NCBI GenBank assembly: GCA_028278665.1 | Contig: JAQAJI010000004.1 | Location: 1 to 37,983, forward strand | DNA: 37,983 nt | From: Candidatus Rariloculus versatilis | GTDB lineage: Bacteria; Pseudomonadota; Gammaproteobacteria; Steroidobacterales; Rariloculaceae | Direction of reading: 5' to 3' | Part shown: positions 35,691-37,983 of the stretch, in pieces | Layout of the letters: each line of letters begins with the position of its first letter | Numbering within the stretch: the stretch's first letter is position 1 | Notes under the pieces: model-generated | Told to the model about the DNA's origin: nothing | Databases searched by the model: none | What the model saw: the letters and a program-made list of their open reading frames with translations, nothing else | Position numbers and translations under genes: made by a program

Positions 35691-37094
35691 ATGACAGACC
35701 CACGAGAGCCTGGTTTACCGCATTGCGTGCTCAGCTTCGGCGGCGTCGTCGCCATCGTGATCGTCGGCCTGCTTGGGTTTGGGATCAATCTGCACAGCCT
35801 GCTGATCGTGGCCCTGATCTGGATAGCGGGCAATGCGGCCGCCATCGGCCACGATTACGCTTCGATAAAGACGGCGATGACGTCCGGTATCGCCAAGGGT
35901 CTTGGCGCCATCTACATATTCATCCTCATCGGCGTTCTGGTCGCTTCCCTGCTCGAGGGTGGGACCATCGGAAGCCTTATCTACTACGGTATCGATCTGC
36001 TGCATCCGGCTGTCTTCCTGCCGGCCGGCCTCCTGCTTTGCACGTTCATGTCGCTGGCGACGGGTACGTCCTGGGGCACGATCGCGACGGCGGGCGTTGT
36101 ACTGATCGGTCTCGGAGGGGCGCTGGACATACCACTGCCCATCGTCGCGGGGATGGTGATTTCCGGGGCCAGCTTCGGCGACAAGATGTCCCCGGTATCC
36201 GATACGACCGTCCTGGCCGCCATGACCGCGGAGACGGACATCTACGCCCACATTCGGTCCATGTTCTACACCAGCGGCCCGACCTACATCATCTGCCTGG
36301 CCGCGTTTTCCTTGCTGGGCCTGCGGTTTGCCGGGCACACGCTCTCACCGGAGCAACTGCTCGAGCTCCAGGCGGGTCTCTCGGGCCAGTTCGCCATCGG
36401 TCCGCTGGCGCTGCTGCCGCTGCGCGTATTGCTGGCCCTGAGCCGGAGGCGCGTACCGGCGGAGCCCAGCATGCTCGCCAGCGTCGCGACGGCCGTCATT
36501 CTTGCCGGGGCGGTTCAGCACCGGCCGGGCGTGGACGTTTTCAACAGGCTGCCGGGCGGCTTTGCCCCCAACTCCGGTCACGAGCAGCTCGATTCGCTGC
36601 TCAGCCGCGGCGGCATCCAGAGCATGATGTGGACGCTCTCGCTGGCGTTGATCGCACTGGCGCTGGGCGGACTGCTGGACCGGGCCGGGTTCGTACGCGT
36701 GCTGATGAACGGCATTCTGGCCCGCGTGAGGCGCGCCGCCAGCCTGATGACCGCCACCATCGGCGCCGGCCTGGTGGCCAACATGAGCATGGGCGAAGCC
36801 TACCTGTCGATTATCTTCGGAGGGCAGTTGTTCAAGTCGTCCTACAGGGAACAGAAGCTTGAGAACCACCTGATGTCACGTTGCCTTGAAGAAGGTGCAA
36901 CACTGACCACGCCGTTGATCCCATGGACGACATCCGGGGCATTCTGCATGGGCGTTCTGGGCCTTTCGCCGCTGGCGTATGCACCGTGGGCGTTGTTCAA
37001 TTACATCAATCCGATCCTGTCGATCCTGCTTGCCTACATGGGCTTTGGAATATTTCGGCAGGTCGCCAATGAGCGCCAGGAGCCTGTGCCGTAG
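35691..37094 (+). CDS. NhaC-family Na+/H+ antiporter
   Basis: A 467-residue inner-membrane antiporter that probably exchanges Na+ for H+, or an organic pair such as malate/lactate in MleN-like members. About 11 hydrophobic segments are visible. The family motif GASFGDKMSPVSDTTVLA is at about 160-177, preceded by the LATGTSWGTIATAG segment near 125. EGATLTTPLIPWTTSGAFCM (from about 403) is the second conserved element. The N-terminus, MTDPREPGLPHCVLSFGGVV, is short. It starts 9 bp after the HepT remnant, so its promoter must lie within the remnant region. Exact ion pair is not evident. Confidence 0.9.
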   Translation: MTDPREPGLPHCVLSFGGVVAIVIVGLLGFGINLHSLLIVALIWIAGNAAAIGHDYASIKTAMTSGIAKGLGAIYIFILIGVLVASLLEGGTIGSLIYYGIDLLHPAVFLPAGLLLCTFMSLATGTSWGTIATAGVVLIGLGGALDIPLPIVAGMVISGASFGDKMSPVSDTTVLAAMTAETDIYAHIRSMFYTSGPTYIICLAAFSLLGLRFAGHTLSPEQLLELQAGLSGQFAIGPLALLPLRVLLALSRRRVPAEPSMLASVATAVILAGAVQHRPGVDVFNRLPGGFAPNSGHEQLDSLLSRGGIQSMMWTLSLALIALALGGLLDRAGFVRVLMNGILARVRRAASLMTATIGAGLVANMSMGEAYLSIIFGGQLFKSSYREQKLENHLMSRCLEEGATLTTPLIPWTTSGAFCMGVLGLSPLAYAPWALFNYINPILSILLAYMGFGIFRQVANERQEPVP

Positions 37095-37289
37095 GAAGTC
37101 GCGAAAGCGCAAACTCGCCATCGCCGTGTGCACAATCGATCGATCGAGGTGAATATCGGGCCACATTCGACGAAATCGATCGGGCGACGGGGCGGATGAG
37201 AGCGGATCCGCAGCGGTGAATTCCTGCGGCGCAGGCTCCCGGACCGCCAGGCACAACAGTGGCGCGTGGCCGTGCAGAGGAAACGAATC

Positions 37290-37967
37290 ATGACAACCGG
37301 AACGAATAGGACTCAAGGCGTACGGCGAAAGGCCGGAGAGCGCGATCGCCTGCTGCGTCCCGACTGGCAATACATCGAGCATTGCAACATTGACGACTAC
37401 CGGCAGGAGGACTGGGCGATAATGAATCGGCAGCGCGCCGAATATCTTGCGGAGGAGCGCGCCCGGCAGGCGCTGGAATTGTTTGCCGCTTCGCGAAGCG
37501 CTCCCACGTTCGGCTACCTGATCAACAACTACGAGCACTGCTTGCAGACGGCCACCATGCTGTACCGCGACAGTCACGATGAGGAAACGATCGTTACGGG
37601 CCTGTTCCATGACATCGGGTTCGTCGTCTGTGCCGACAACCACGAAAGATTCGCCGCGGACCTCGTACGCCCTTTCGTTTCGAAAAAGAATGCCTGGATG
37701 CTCGAACACCACGGAATCTTTCAGCGAATACACCTGCACGGATACTATGAGTCGGACGATCCCGACTTCATTCATGCCCGCGAACAATGGCGCGGTCACC
37801 CGTATTTCGACTGGACTGCGGAATTCGTTGAACGATACGACATCGAGGCCATCGATCCCGGTAACGAGAGTTTGCCGCTGGAGTTTTTCGAGCCGATGGT
37901 GCGCAGGCTCATTTCCGGCTCGACTCCGCAGACCCGGAGCACCGCATCACAGCGTGGATCAGGATGA
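37290..37967 (+). CDS. HD-domain protein, probable metal-dependent oxygenase or phosphohydrolase
   Basis: A 225-residue HD-superfamily protein. Candidate metal ligands are H83 (YEHCLQTA), H107-D108 (LFHDIGF), H118 (DNHERFAA) and H140/H141 (LEHHGIFQ). The order E/H, HD, H, H resembles the mixed-valent di-iron HD oxygenases (PhnZ, TmpB, inositol oxygenase) more than the classic nucleotidases. The conserved ending SLPLEFFEPMVRRL marks a distinct subfamily that I know only as an HD-domain protein. The ATG at 37290 is preferred over a GTG at 37266 because GAGG lies about 10 nt upstream. It follows the NhaC-type gene by 195 bp. Substrate unknown; no phosphonate genes are in view. Confidence 0.75.
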   Translation: MTTGTNRTQGVRRKAGERDRLLRPDWQYIEHCNIDDYRQEDWAIMNRQRAEYLAEERARQALELFAASRSAPTFGYLINNYEHCLQTATMLYRDSHDEETIVTGLFHDIGFVVCADNHERFAADLVRPFVSKKNAWMLEHHGIFQRIHLHGYYESDDPDFIHAREQWRGHPYFDWTAEFVERYDIEAIDPGNESLPLEFFEPMVRRLISGSTPQTRSTASQRGSG

Positions 37968-37983
37968 AACCGGAACATGAAGC

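Overview
The window looks like a chromosomal segment of a high-GC gammaproteobacterium. The strongest evidence is gene order. A minor-pilin operon (fimT/pilV/pilW/pilX/pilY1/pilE, plus strand) runs into lspA-ileS-ribF-murJ (minus), then rpsT (plus), then obgE-rpmA-rplU (minus) and ispB (plus). As I recall it, this is the order around PA4549-PA4569 in Pseudomonas aeruginosa, but here ispH, fkpB, pilY2 and proB are missing. Initiation of rpsT at TTG also fits this group. I cannot name a genus.

Layout. (1) 1-4850: a secreted S41 peptidase cut by the window edge, then an accessory patch with two toxin-antitoxin modules (RHH antitoxin/PIN toxin and HipB/HipA), each with a visible palindromic operator, an antitoxin-like remnant, and tRNA-Thr(CGT). 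(2) 5034-10321, all minus: a gentisate-dioxygenase-like cupin, a MetE-C-domain protein, a KamA-type radical SAM enzyme, a TauD/TfdA dioxygenase and a DUF2231-like membrane protein. (3) 10458-17079: the type IV minor pilin operon behind a good sigma70-like promoter. (4) 17159-27340: housekeeping genes for lipoprotein processing, isoleucyl-tRNA charging, FAD synthesis, lipid II flipping, ribosomal proteins S20, L27 and L21, the Obg GTPase and polyprenyl diphosphate synthesis, ending with a DUF1244 gene. (5) 27334-37967: a gamma-glutamyltransferase-like protein, an AI-2E-family permease with a repetitive acidic tail, a three-domain acyl-activating/ACP/acyltransferase fusion, a beta-lactamase-fold serine hydrolase, two gene remnants (multicopper oxidase tail and HepT-like), an NhaC-type antiporter and an HD-domain putative oxygenase.

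The most unusual signal is in the 378-bp convergent gap between rpsT and obgE, where proB would be expected. Two 74-nt elements lie in opposite orientation. Each has perfect 26-bp inverted arms around a 22-nt centre. The two centres are identical when one element is reverse-complemented, while the arms differ from each other but remain perfectly self-complementary. A third, decayed copy of the centre lies between them. This pattern suggests a dispersed palindromic element under selection for hairpin formation.

All functional names rest on motifs read by eye. No database search was run.
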